From: Sphingobacterium sp. UBA5670
GTDB taxonomy: Bacteria > Bacteroidota > Bacteroidia > Sphingobacteriales > Sphingobacteriaceae
Direction: 5' to 3'
Length of the DNA stretch: 25,065 nt
NCBI RefSeq assembly: GCF_002420705.1
Contig: NZ_DIIM01000026.1
Coordinates: 1-25,065, forward strand
The notes under the pieces were generated by a model. That model made no database searches. It was not told the DNA's origin and saw nothing but the letters and a program-made list of their open reading frames with translations. A program made the position numbers and the translations under genes. This document shows, in pieces, positions 7,950-16,316 of this stretch (the first letter of the stretch is position 1; every line of letters begins with the position of its first letter).

Positions 7950-8969
7950 ATGGCAACAGCTGAAAATTTAACACAAAAGAAACGATTTCGTCCAGACGGT
8001 AAAGCTGGATTTGGTGGTGTGGCGTTAGGAAATGGGTTTCAACACAACGCAGACCTTGAATGTTTACAGGCCGTTGAAGCAGCATGGAATGCAGGGATAC
8101 GACTGTTTGATACGTCGCCTTGGTACGGCTTGGGTATCAGTGAACGTAGAATGGGTTTATTTTTAAAAGATCAACCCAGAGATAGTTTTACGCTATCAAC
8201 AAAAGTAGGACGATTAATGCTGCCTCATGAAGATTTTAAGATGGAACAATCTTTATGGAAAGGTAAGCTAAATTTTGCCTATAAGTATGATTATAGTGCA
8301 GCAGGGGTAAGACAAAGTATAGAAGAGAGTCTGCAGCGCTTGGGATTATCGTCCATTGACGTGGTGTATATTCACGACCTTTCACCCGACAATGGAGATA
8401 TGAAAGATAGCTATGCACACTATTTTGAGCAAGCTGTTAACGGCGCGATGCCCGAACTGACCAGGATGAGGGAAGAAGGAATTATTAAGGGCTGGGGATT
8501 AGGGGTTAATACTGTAGAGCCAATTTTACAGACATTGGAAGTTGCAGACCCGGATATTTTTCTCTCAGCGTGTCAGTATTCATTGATCAAACATGACGAG
8601 GATCTGAACCAAGTTTTCCCTAAAGTTGCTGAAAGGGGGATTTCTATCGTCGTTGGAGCGCCGTTATGTGCTGGATTTTTATCGGGCAAAGACCGCTACC
8701 TTTATGACGGGACATTTCCCGCCGGTGTTAAGGAAAAGCTGAATGCTTTGCAGCAAGTAGCAAGAAATCACGCAGTGGAGCTACACACAGCAGCTTTGCA
8801 GTTTGCTGCTGCCCCCGACGAAGTGTCTGGCGTTATACCAGGAGCACATACCGCTGAGCAGGCCGTACAAAATGCACAGGCCTTCAACATCAAGATACCA
8901 ACAGACTTCTGGAAAGAGCTAAAGCACGAAAAACTTATTGCAGAACATGCACCAATACCCGATAAATAA
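7950..8969 (+). CDS. Aldo/keto reductase (sugar dehydrogenase-like subgroup)
   Basis: The 339-residue protein is an NAD(P)-dependent oxidoreductase of the aldo/keto reductase fold. All four catalytic residues are visible: Asp54 and Tyr59 in 'FDTSPWYGLGISE', Lys85 in 'STKVGRLM', and His142 in 'DVVYIHDLSPD'. The sequence 'SPWYGLGISERRMGLFL' and the 'VYIHDL' strand are typical of the L-fucose/D-threo-aldose dehydrogenase and pyridoxal 4-dehydrogenase branch, so an aldose or related carbonyl is the likely substrate. It has a cytosolic sequence with no signal. It follows surE on the same strand and is closed by a strong terminator 20 bp after its stop. Confidence 0.9.
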   Translation: MATAENLTQKKRFRPDGKAGFGGVALGNGFQHNADLECLQAVEAAWNAGIRLFDTSPWYGLGISERRMGLFLKDQPRDSFTLSTKVGRLMLPHEDFKMEQSLWKGKLNFAYKYDYSAAGVRQSIEESLQRLGLSSIDVVYIHDLSPDNGDMKDSYAHYFEQAVNGAMPELTRMREEGIIKGWGLGVNTVEPILQTLEVADPDIFLSACQYSLIKHDEDLNQVFPKVAERGISIVVGAPLCAGFLSGKDRYLYDGTFPAGVKEKLNALQQVARNHAVELHTAALQFAAAPDEVSGVIPGAHTAEQAVQNAQAFNIKIPTDFWKELKHEKLIAEHAPIPDK

Positions 8970-8988
8970 TATCGTTCATAGCGGATAG

Positions 8989-9016
8989 GGGTGCGATTAA
9001 CGCACCCATTTTTTAT
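8989..9016 (+). terminator. Rho-independent terminator after the aldo/keto reductase
   Basis: GGGTGCG (8989-8995), a 5-base loop and CGCACCC (9001-9007) form a perfect 7-bp stem, followed by ATTTTTTATTT. This ends the surE-side transcript and separates it from the convergent histidine kinase gene. Confidence 0.85.
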
Positions 9017-9060
9017 TTAAAAGCATTTAAGCGAAAAGTAGTTCGATATAAAATCCTCGT

Positions 9061-10260
9061 TTATTGCAGGGGTGCGGTAGAATCTATAGGGATCATTAGA
9101 TTAAATGCAATTTTATTGTCGTCCAAAGAGACCGTTATTTTTCCTTTATGAATTTTTGCGATTTCGTTCGCGATAAACAATCCTAATCCAAGCCCATTGC
9201 TGTTGGCTCCTTTTACAAAGGGCTTAAATAGATCTGTAAGATCTGAAGACTGTGAATAGGAGACCTCATTCGTAATACTGAAAATGAAATTTTCTTTTTC
9301 AATAAATGCGTTGATTTCTATATTTTGATGTGGATTGCCGTGTTTTATTGCATTGCCAATTAGATTGGTAAATGCTCGTCCCATTTTAGTATGATCACAA
9401 GGTATATCAATGGGAAGATTAATATGAGCGATTAACGTTCTATTATGAAGTAGTTCAAATTCCGATAGGATTTGTCTAATCAATGAATCCATGCGTTGGT
9501 TATCACGAACTCTTATAAATCCATCGTCAAGACGGATACTACTGAAATCTAATACATCATCTATTATTCCCTTCATCCGAAAAGATGCTTCCTCAATTTT
9601 CTTTAATAAGCTTTTTTGGTTTTCATCTTTTATATTTCCCTGAAGATATTGTGATATCACTTTTACAATGCTGACTGGATTGTTTAAGTCGTGAGCCAAA
9701 GATGATAAAACGAGTTCTCTATTTTTCGAATAGTTAAGTTCTTGTTCTAATTTTCTTCTTGTATTTCTGTACTCTATGACTGTTTTAAAATCTATTGCGA
9801 TTAAATCGCTGCAAACTGGCAGCAGCATTTCCAGTTTACTTTGGTCAAACTTCACCGGTTCCGCATTCATTAAACTCAGGTGCCCTATAATCGCATCTTT
9901 TTTATTGATTATTGGATAAGAAATATAACTTTTTAAACCGAATTTCTGAAGAATATCGGTCCATTGATTGACTGAGCACAGTTCACTATCGTCAATATAA
10001 ATTGGCGAAAGGCCCTTCCGGATTGCCTGATATATTGTAACGTATGTTTCACTGTTTTTAGCGACAATCTTCTGATACTGATAATCATAAACGCACCAGT
10101 TCCCCCAAGTCTGACCATCCTTTTTGCGTATCAGGCCGTATCGCATTTTTGTGTGACCACACAAAGCTTCTAAAATTCTTTTACAGGAATTGAAGTCACT
10201 TTCTTTAATATACCTGTCGTACGGTTGATTTGGCTGATTTGGAATTGTCATTTTTATCAA
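9061..10260 (-). CDS. GAF-type sensor histidine kinase
   Basis: The 399-residue soluble kinase has a GAF-like sensor region at about residues 15-160 ('ILQKFGLKSYISYPIINKKDAIIGHLSLMN'), a short coiled linker (165-182) and a HisKA dimerisation helix with the phosphoacceptor His190 in 'SLAHDLNNP'. The ATPase domain follows, with its N-box at 'FTNLIGNAIKHG' (298-308), F-box 'LFKPFVKG' and G2-box 'GLGLGLFIANEI'. The usual G1 Asp (DxGxG) is replaced by 'ITNEVSYSQ', with Asn331 at the expected place. Without membrane segments it would sense a cytosolic signal. No response regulator lies next to it. It follows a 58-residue membrane protein gene by 33 bp, probably in one operon. An internal ATG at 10251 is an alternative start. 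Confidence 0.88.
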   Translation of the reverse strand: MIKMTIPNQPNQPYDRYIKESDFNSCKRILEALCGHTKMRYGLIRKKDGQTWGNWCVYDYQYQKIVAKNSETYVTIYQAIRKGLSPIYIDDSELCSVNQWTDILQKFGLKSYISYPIINKKDAIIGHLSLMNAEPVKFDQSKLEMLLPVCSDLIAIDFKTVIEYRNTRRKLEQELNYSKNRELVLSSLAHDLNNPVSIVKVISQYLQGNIKDENQKSLLKKIEEASFRMKGIIDDVLDFSSIRLDDGFIRVRDNQRMDSLIRQILSEFELLHNRTLIAHINLPIDIPCDHTKMGRAFTNLIGNAIKHGNPHQNIEINAFIEKENFIFSITNEVSYSQSSDLTDLFKPFVKGANSNGLGLGLFIANEIAKIHKGKITVSLDDNKIAFNLMIPIDSTAPLQ

Positions 10261-10293
10261 TGGTTAATTGCTTTACCAATAATAGCTAATTTA

Positions 10294-10470
10294 TTATTTT
10301 AATTGTTGCACCTCACGGCTATCCATCGTCTTTATTGCACGAAATATGAGCGCTATAGATGCAAAAGCTAAAAGAATATGAATAAAATCTTCTGTAATGA
10401 ATCCTCCCAAAAAAGTAACTGCCCAAATAATCACTATGCTAACAGCCACCGAATATAATAGATCTCCCAT
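10294..10470 (-). CDS. 58-aa two-helix membrane protein, lmo0937/DUF5670-like
   Basis: The frame begins MGDLLYSVAVSIVIIWAVTF and continues with 'LGGFITEDFIHILLAFASIALIFRAI' before a short charged tail. It has two transmembrane helices at about residues 5-24 and 29-46. The order 'M.nlLy..avilvi.W.igf.gg...g..IHiLLviAii..l.r' is that of the lmo0937-family small membrane proteins, common in Bacteroidota and Firmicutes near stress genes. Function of the family is unknown. It is the first gene of a likely two-gene unit with the histidine kinase (33 bp apart), so it could be part of the sensed stress response; that is inference. Confidence 0.75.
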   Translation of the reverse strand: MGDLLYSVAVSIVIIWAVTFLGGFITEDFIHILLAFASIALIFRAIKTMDSREVQQLK

Positions 10471-10873
10471 ATTTAAATATCATTCTTTATTGAAGAACAA
10501 TATATAGCTGGAATCGTTTAATAATTTTAGAAGGCAGTAGGGGAAGTTACAAAATTGTAAGATTATATTTTTAATAAAAATTCAACTAATCTAGAACCTA
10601 AGATAAAGGTCAAGGTATGAAAACAAAATAAACTCAGTCCCCATTATCGTAAAGATGGCTGTCTTCGCACAGGATATTTCTACTTCCCATAGCCCAATGT
10701 CACTATTCTTTGTGTGAATAAATCTAGCTTAGAATAGGTAACGTAAAAGTGCATATTCTGTCATGGATCAGCCTTTGCATAACAACCATACATGATCGTT
10801 TGTATTTTTAGTCATTTCTATGAAACAATAGTTTATTGAGCGTTGTCTTATAGCTGTAATATTGGTAAAGTAA
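10471..10873. other. Intergenic stretch without recognised content
   Basis: About 400 bp between two divergent genes. I see no tRNA-like cloverleaf, strong terminator, repeat or coding frame longer than a few codons. It should hold the promoters of the 58-aa membrane protein (minus) and of the 102-aa protein (plus); no convincing TTTG/TAnnTTTG pair was found by eye. Confidence 0.6.
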
Positions 10874-11182
10874 ATGAATTTTGATCTTGTTAAATGTGAA
10901 AACCTGCAGCAGGCTATACATATACCGAACACGACAGACGACTATCAGGAAGAAACCTGGTTTGTAAAATTTGGTGAAGAAATAGTAGGAGTCGGACTTT
11001 TCCCAAAAGGAAGCGAGAATTGTATTTTGGCGATAGTAGGTGATGGCTATGATGATAAGACGGTTATTGGTGACATCGATATACACGATGCACTTATTAT
11101 TGAAGGATTGAATATCGCATTTGAAGGCTACTTAAGATCCATCCGCGGAGATGTGGTCATTGGTGAAAAGAAAGTGGATTAG
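10874..11182 (+). CDS. Hypothetical 102-aa protein, 3' end abutting a CinA relic
   Basis: A 102-residue cytosolic protein of mixed alpha/beta character with 'EETWFVKFGEEIVGVGLFPKG' and 'ILAIVGDGYDDKTVIGDIDIHDALIIEGLNIAFEGYLRSIRGDVV'. I do not recognise the family. It has no signal or membrane segment. Similarity to the CinA-like gene at 21167-21661 begins right at its stop codon (TAG, 11180-11182), and the last residues 'GEKKVD' could come from the decayed CinA frame. The natural C-terminus may therefore have been replaced or shortened. The long minus-strand frame at 10808-11086 is its shadow. Confidence 0.5.
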   Translation: MNFDLVKCENLQQAIHIPNTTDDYQEETWFVKFGEEIVGVGLFPKGSENCILAIVGDGYDDKTVIGDIDIHDALIIEGLNIAFEGYLRSIRGDVVIGEKKVD

Positions 11183-11446
11183 CACAGGACTTAGCATCGT
11201 AGGCTTCTCATCTATTTAATACCGAATACAGGATGGCAATATGGGCCACGCGAGCCCCTATTGACGAATCGAATTTAACTTTATACGCATATTTGGCGAT
11301 AGCCTATAATGGATATTGTAATCTCTGGAAAAATCGGAGTTGCTGGTAGAATTAATCGGTCCGGATGCACAGAAAGAATACGCTAAATTATGATGTGCAT
11401 GTTTGAAAATATTCTTACTGTGACATCCGGAGCAACAGAACTGTAA
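11183..11446 (+). pseudogene. Decayed 3' half of a CinA-domain gene (paralogue of 21167-21661)
   Basis: Nucleotides here align along their whole length with 21401-21661. Shared blocks include 'GAATCGAATTT.ACTTTATA.GCATATTT.GC.ATAGCCTATAA' and 'CCGGATGCACAG.A.GAATACGC'. Translation gives 'LAQDLAS' then a stop, 'ASHLFNTEYRMA', 'PIDESNLTLYAYLAIAYN', a frame change, 'LVELI', 'GPDAQKEYAKL', and 'FENILTV'. The intact copy reads 'IAQDMALQASHLFNTDYG', 'PVEESNFTLYAYFAIAYK', 'LLGPDAQEEYAR' and 'FENLLVV'. In-frame stops and small indels show it is dead. The 5' half, with the CinA active-site region, is absent. Confidence 0.88.
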
Positions 11447-11498
11447 GCACTAACTTCTAGTATATAGATGGAAGGTCCTATATAGACCTGCGCATCTT

Positions 11499-12530
11499 TT
11501 AAGCCTTTGATTTTAGATAGGGGATATGATATTTTTCGTTGAATCTTTTTTTATCATCGCGATAGCTGCTAACTGCACCTAATTTATGCATCATTTTAAT
11601 ATAGCACCAAGCAAGATCAATTTGATAAGGCTTGAAACCACTTCGCGCACTTTTTGGATACAAATGATGATTGTTGTGCCATTCGCCCGCGACAATTCCT
11701 GGCCATAGTTGATTTATAGATTTGTCATTTTCATTAAAGTCGATCCCTTCTCGTTGTTTGTCTTCTCCTTTTGCATGACCTTCATAGTTGAATGTCCTTA
11801 CACCTACAGCCCAAAATCCAGCAGCACCAAAGAGTGTACAAGCAAGTGCATGGCCACCGATCAAATAAAAGATGGCATACCAAAAAGCCCAATTCAGTAT
11901 CCAGGACCCTATTGCATGGGTAGGATTTACATAGGAACCCCACTTTTGATATTGCAGGTAACTGTTGGCCGCTACGCCTGTATGCCGCATAAGAAGTTTT
12001 ACACGGTTATAAGAATTTTCGGTAAGGTCTTTTGCAATAGGCTGGTGATTAACATCCGCTAAAAAACAGTATAAAAATCCGGCTTGTGCATTATAAGGAT
12101 CACCTGGTTGATCAGATTTTGCGTGATGGACATGATGTGAAATCACATATATTTCTTCGGGAATAACATTGATAGTCAGATTTTGTGTGAAAAAACGCCA
12201 GAATCCGTTCCGAAATTTGAAGGCTCCGTGCGTGGCAAATCTATGATGCCATATCGTTCCGTGGGTCCCCATAACGATCATGCTGTAAAAAAAAGCTGCC
12301 AGTACTGTCCACCAGTTGAAATGGTATACTAAGAATAAAATAAAAAAAGGAATGAGGCAAGCCACTTTTAGCCAGCTAAAAAATGGTAACCAGTTGCGTT
12401 TGTCTTTAAATATATTGAGACGTTTGAAGAATTCGTTAAGAATTTGTTTTTTACTAGGTTTTACGAGGTTTCCATCGTTGTCTTTCCATCCGTAGGTAGG
12501 AACTTGTAGAACATGATCTAAAAAGGGCAT
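11499..12530 (-). CDS. Membrane fatty-acid (acyl-CoA/acyl-lipid delta-9 type) desaturase
   Basis: The 343-residue protein is a di-iron membrane desaturase that inserts a cis double bond into a fatty acyl chain. The three histidine boxes are present: H96-RFAT-H101, 'HHVHH' at 132-136 and 'HNNHH' at 285-289. A further 'NYEGHAKGEDKQ' (248-259) is typical of the stearoyl-CoA desaturase group. Hydrophobic segments lie at about 50-90 and 205-245. After the last box, 'LYPKSARSGFKPYQIDLAWCYIKMMHKLG' is the usual C-terminus. It would adjust membrane fluidity. The gene is alone, convergent with the CinA relic and divergent from the acyltransferase relic. Confidence 0.92.
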   Translation of the reverse strand: MPFLDHVLQVPTYGWKDNDGNLVKPSKKQILNEFFKRLNIFKDKRNWLPFFSWLKVACLIPFFILFLVYHFNWWTVLAAFFYSMIVMGTHGTIWHHRFATHGAFKFRNGFWRFFTQNLTINVIPEEIYVISHHVHHAKSDQPGDPYNAQAGFLYCFLADVNHQPIAKDLTENSYNRVKLLMRHTGVAANSYLQYQKWGSYVNPTHAIGSWILNWAFWYAIFYLIGGHALACTLFGAAGFWAVGVRTFNYEGHAKGEDKQREGIDFNENDKSINQLWPGIVAGEWHNNHHLYPKSARSGFKPYQIDLAWCYIKMMHKLGAVSSYRDDKKRFNEKYHIPYLKSKA

Positions 12531-12617
12531 TTTGGTTGATCTAAATTATTATATTGGCTAAGCTACCATATATTCAGGTTAAAAAGTGTTAATAACAAAA
12601 ATTTAACATATTCACAG

Positions 12618-12902
12618 GCTCTGAACAGATCAGCTTTAGCCATCTTTTTGTTAGTACGTACATTTAAGCTTACATCGGTAAAATGGATGACAGTTTTCTC
12701 AAACGTAACTAAATGCGGTTTTGGTATTTATCTCTTACATTATTTCGTTGTAGGTTTTGGCTATTGGTTGGCTAATGTAGTTGCTATCCCAGTATCGCTA
12801 AAGATTCCTATCACTGCAGCCATAGTTTTCTTGATCTCGTGGGGCATTGTTGCTTCTTTTTATAAAATTATGCCGAAGGCATCGAAATGGATTTTTGGGT
12901 AA
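12618..12902 (+). pseudogene. C-terminal remnant of an acyltransferase-3 family membrane protein
   Basis: The frame reads 'ALNRSALAIFLLVRTFK' followed by 'NVTKCGFGIYLLHYFVVGFGYWLANVVAIPVSLKIP' and a last membrane helix ending 'KIMPKASKWIFG'. The 'GFGIYLLHYFVVG' strand is the hallmark of the last helices of acyltransferase-3 (OafA/WecH-like) proteins, which are normally about 330-400 residues with ten helices. Only about two or three helices remain. The frame is open further upstream to about 12546 but has no ATG, and the only in-frame start is a TTG at 12648. The remaining gene has been lost or replaced by the desaturase promoter region. Confidence 0.68.
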
Positions 12903-13110
12903 ACATACGCAGCCAAATCTTCTATAGATCAAGCCTTATAGCCAGGTAGTCTCCATCCAGACGGATGCCATGCTATATTTACTACACAAATGTGTATTTT
13001 TTAAATTATGCGTTTAATCATAATGGGTAAAGCATTAGCTTAGAGTTAAAAAAGAAATATATATTTTTCGAATTACAGTTTTTTTTAATTATAAACTATT
13101 CATAATAATT

Positions 13111-14595
13111 ATGCTAAAAATAGGACTAGTCTTTATTGGGAGTCTGTTATCCCTTATTTTTAACTGTTACGGGCAGAGCAATTATATGTCTAGCGGCTAT
13201 GTTTCACTTATCATAAAAGGAGCGTCACCTCATGATTTGAAAAAACTGGAAGTAGATGGCCCTTTTATGAGTGACCCTTTACAAGGAGACCGGCCGGTTA
13301 AATTTAGAAGCGTCAATGACTCGACTCTTTTGCTATCCGAATTTACATTTGGCCCCGCTTCTGTTTTTTTTAGGATGAATGGTCGCTACCTATCGACTAT
13401 TCTGCTTCCAAATGAAACTAATTTTATTAACCTTCATGTAACCGATTCCGCCAATTTTGACTTAGATTACCATGGCTCTTATAAGGAGATATTTGATAAT
13501 TCTGGTCTGCAGGAAAAGCTCATAATGAAAATGTTTTCCTACAAGCCTATAGTAAAGAAAGGAGGAGCTAAATTTACTTCTGAAAAGGAATTTACAGGAG
13601 TTAAAATGCTTCATTTGAATCAGATGAAAGATTCGTTGCTGAAAAATGCACCTTCTCAGTTCTTACGAAATTATTATTCAAAACTGATAGAAACATATCA
13701 GATTACACCACTCTTAAAAGACTATAAAAAAAGTCTTTTGACCTACTATAAAATGACAGGTATAGAGGACAAAAAAGAAGTCAACCTACCGGTTAGGACA
13801 CGGTCATATTATGATAATCTCATTACATCCGGGTATTTAGACTCACTTAGTTTGCTTCCGTCTGGTTATTTTGATCTTTTGCTTACCATTCAAAAGGATA
13901 CGCTTTTGGAATTTCCTGATATTTTGAAGGCTGGCCCTGTTATTTTTACCAAAAGTCTAAGTAAAACGTTTAAATATTTATCTCCGGATGACCATAATCT
14001 TTTTTATGATATGATGGTTGCTAGTGCATATATTAACGCCATAAATCAAGGAAGGCAATTAAGCGACCAGAATCTGTATGATATCATTGCTTACTTTAAA
14101 AATAAACAATTAAGCAGTTATATTTTGCATCGATCTGATATTAGCATGTTTAGTCAGAAGAAGAATGGAGAGGTGTTCTTTCTTCCATTTGAAAAAGAAC
14201 ATGATGATGTTTTGAACACTATTCTGGAGAAATACAAAGGGAAAGCCGTGTTGATTGATCTTTGGGCCACATGGTGCGGTCCCTGTCTTGCTGCTTCCCC
14301 AGCGATGGAAAAGGTCAAAAAACGGTTTGAAAATAGGGACGATATTAAATTCATTTATCTGACAGACGAAACTTCAGACCGCAACAGATTTTACGAACTG
14401 ACTAAAGTCCTCAAAGGCGAGCATTATTATCTTCATAAAAACCAGTTTGAAGCGATTAAGAAGAGATATAACCTTGAAGCAATTCCTAGTTACGTTGTTT
14501 TTGATAAAAATGGAAAAATGAGTCAAGCAAGTACTTCCCCGGATAATTTGGAAGAAGTTGCCAAAGCCTGGATAGACAAAGTGCTATCATATTAA
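13111..14595 (+). CDS. TlpA-like thioredoxin-fold protein, exported
   Basis: The 494-residue protein has a signal peptide (residues 1-21, 'IGLVFIGSLLSLIFNCYGQ'), a long N-terminal region of beta-rich then helical character (22-360) common to Bacteroidota TlpA/AhpC-TSA proteins, and a C-terminal thioredoxin domain. The redox motif WCGPC lies at residues 388-392 in 'LIDLWATWCGPCLAASPAM', and the cis-proline strand is seen in 'YNLEAIPSYVVFDKNGK'. It would act as a thiol-disulfide oxidoreductase in the periplasm. The Cys near residue 19 precedes the predicted cleavage site and is not a clean lipobox. No partner gene (cytochrome maturation or a receptor) lies beside it. Confidence 0.85.
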   Translation: MLKIGLVFIGSLLSLIFNCYGQSNYMSSGYVSLIIKGASPHDLKKLEVDGPFMSDPLQGDRPVKFRSVNDSTLLLSEFTFGPASVFFRMNGRYLSTILLPNETNFINLHVTDSANFDLDYHGSYKEIFDNSGLQEKLIMKMFSYKPIVKKGGAKFTSEKEFTGVKMLHLNQMKDSLLKNAPSQFLRNYYSKLIETYQITPLLKDYKKSLLTYYKMTGIEDKKEVNLPVRTRSYYDNLITSGYLDSLSLLPSGYFDLLLTIQKDTLLEFPDILKAGPVIFTKSLSKTFKYLSPDDHNLFYDMMVASAYINAINQGRQLSDQNLYDIIAYFKNKQLSSYILHRSDISMFSQKKNGEVFFLPFEKEHDDVLNTILEKYKGKAVLIDLWATWCGPCLAASPAMEKVKKRFENRDDIKFIYLTDETSDRNRFYELTKVLKGEHYYLHKNQFEAIKKRYNLEAIPSYVVFDKNGKMSQASTSPDNLEEVAKAWIDKVLSY

Positions 14596-14862
14596 CCGCA
14601 ATTCTAAATGTCCTAACTGATATTTGTTGGCATAAAATTTAAGATATTTCACCTTTAAAGATATTTAGAAAAATCCATCGTAAAGAAAAAATTATGGCTA
14701 GTATTTTTATAAAAAATAGAAGCTTTTGGCACGATTATTTGTTGTAATTCGTGATAGAAGGATATATTATTTTAACACAATATCCTCTGGGGAATTATGA
14801 TTTTGATAGTGTTAATGGTTTGTATAATAGCCGTATTTTAAAAATTTAGAAGCTTTGGATTT

Positions 14863-15123
14863 ATGGATGGAACAATTGGTTCACTAAACGAAAAGGCGAA
14901 TCGTTCGCAAGTGTTTCGCTTAACCTACAAAGGTCAGGATTATCAGCTCATGTTGTTGAAAAAGTCATTGTCAAAACAAGATACCGAAGTGCCAATTTTG
15001 TTGGATGGAACTGACCAAAAATTAGTAAAAAGGGGAGATAGGTGGTTTTTTGAGCATATGGATTCAGATCAGCATTTTGCTACGGAAATTTGGCGCAATC
15101 TATCGCTTCGTTATCGGATTTAA
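14863..15123 (+). CDS. Hypothetical 86-aa protein
   Basis: A short cytosolic protein whose first half, 'SQVFRLTYKGQDYQLML', looks like a beta-hairpin. The rest, 'VPILLDGTDQKLVKRGDRWFFE', adds two strands, and the sequence ends in a helix. This layout resembles several small uncharacterised Bacteroidota proteins that begin 'f.i.Y.Gk.Y...v', but I cannot name the family. The 267 bp upstream and 283 bp downstream hold no recognisable gene. No function is proposed. Confidence 0.55.
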   Translation: MDGTIGSLNEKANRSQVFRLTYKGQDYQLMLLKKSLSKQDTEVPILLDGTDQKLVKRGDRWFFEHMDSDQHFATEIWRNLSLRYRI

Positions 15124-15406
15124 TAATACACATTATTGCGTATTTTTAATTCATTCAAATTATATCGATCATAGATAGCTATGCAGTTACGGGAAATATG
15201 AAAATAAGACTTGTAAATATATAATAGCGCATATTTATTGATTAGTATTTTAGAAGGTTATTACTGCCTTTTCCAATGAATGAAGTTTCAACTATAGTGG
15301 ATGAGGGGAGATAAAGTAAATAAATCGGCTTGCCAGACCGATTTTAATACGCAAAAAATAACAATAGTAAAAGATCAGAGGTTTTAATCTTGGTAGATCG
15401 AAAATC

Positions 15407-16231
15407 ATGAAATCAGACGATCAGACATACCGCAGTTATAGACAATCCGTTGCAAGCGAATTTGAGACCGTGTTTTCTCATTTTTATTTTGCGGAGAACG
15501 CTTCAGCACAGGCCATAACGAAAACATTGCTTCCGTCTTTTCAGACTATTATGGTGTTCAATTTTGGTGCGAAAGTCCGGTTAGTTTCCAATGGGCAAAA
15601 TGAAATCGAAGTAGATAAGTGCATCGTACTCGGTCCACTAAAATCTGCCTTTAAATATACCCTTTTCCCGGGATCCCAAATTTTAGTTGTTAATTTCAAA
15701 GGAGATGCATTTTATCGTTTTTTTGGAAAGGCATTTCTTTCCGATCATTTGCCGATGAACCCTGATGAAGCTTTGGAAGAAAATTGTTTTACCTATTTGT
15801 GGCATCAATTGAACGCTGTGCCAAGTGTATCAGACAGGGTAAACTGCATTCTCGATTTTTGCAGGCCCTATTTAAAATTACAGCATGAGACTGCTGCATT
15901 GTTGGCAGATTTTAAAGACAGCACACGCAATCCAATCAAATCCATTGCCGAAGAAACTGGGCAAACTGAAAGAAATGTGCAATTGATGCAAAAAAAGTAT
16001 TTTGGTTACAGTTCCAAAGAGCTAACTCGGTACCAGCGTTTTGTAATAGCGATCGGACTGATACAGGACGTTCTTTTGTCATCAAAAAAAGTGAACTGGT
16101 TTGAGATTATAGACGAATGTGGGTATTACGATCAAAGCCAGCTTATCAAGGATTTCAAGCATTTTATCAATCTTTCTCCCAGAAATTTTGTAAAGTTTCA
16201 GCAGGATATCTGCCAGGCTTCGGGCGAATAG
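15407..16231 (+). CDS. AraC-family transcriptional regulator
   Basis: The 274-residue protein has a beta-rich N-terminal sensor half (about 1-130, 'MVFNFGAKVRLVSNGQNEIEVDKCIVLGPLK') of the DUF6597 type. The C-terminal AraC double helix-turn-helix spans about 180-270. The first HTH is 'SIAEETGQTERNVQLMQKKYFGYSSKELTRYQRF'. The second is 'WFEIIDECGYYDQSQLIKDFKHFINLSPRNFVK', matching the family signature 'ia...Gy.dqs.f.r.Fk...G.sP..y'. It probably regulates the NAD(P)H oxidoreductase gene 79 bp downstream on the same strand. Confidence 0.88.
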   Translation: MKSDDQTYRSYRQSVASEFETVFSHFYFAENASAQAITKTLLPSFQTIMVFNFGAKVRLVSNGQNEIEVDKCIVLGPLKSAFKYTLFPGSQILVVNFKGDAFYRFFGKAFLSDHLPMNPDEALEENCFTYLWHQLNAVPSVSDRVNCILDFCRPYLKLQHETAALLADFKDSTRNPIKSIAEETGQTERNVQLMQKKYFGYSSKELTRYQRFVIAIGLIQDVLLSSKKVNWFEIIDECGYYDQSQLIKDFKHFINLSPRNFVKFQQDICQASGE

Positions 16232-16263
16232 TCTTTTCGTTTTCTTACAATTTTTCCGTTTGC

Positions 16264-16316
16264 TTTCATTCTACTTTTGTTTTGTTCAATGATTTAAAAA
16301 CAAAAGTAGAATGAAA
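16264..16316. repeat. Perfect 20-bp inverted repeat overlapping a start codon
   Basis: TTTCATTCTACTTTTGTTTT (16264-16283) is exactly reverse-complementary to 16297-16316, with a 13-base spacer. The right arm contains the ATG (16311-16313) of the oxidoreductase gene. The left arm contains TACTTTTG (16272-16279), an exact match to the Bacteroidota -7 consensus TAnnTTTG. There is no T-tract after either arm, so it is not an ordinary terminator. It could be an operator for a dimeric regulator or an mRNA hairpin that masks the start codon on read-through transcripts. Confidence 0.85.

Noticed and set aside
10808..11086. 92-aa minus-strand frame
   Set aside because: Shadow of the 102-aa plus-strand gene; its composition is rich in Tyr/Phe/Cys as expected of an AT-rich antisense frame.
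15322..15344. AAATCGG / CCGATTT inverted repeat before the AraC gene
   Set aside because: Only 7-bp arms with a 9-base spacer in AT-rich DNA; it could be an operator or a weak terminator but is not strong enough to list.
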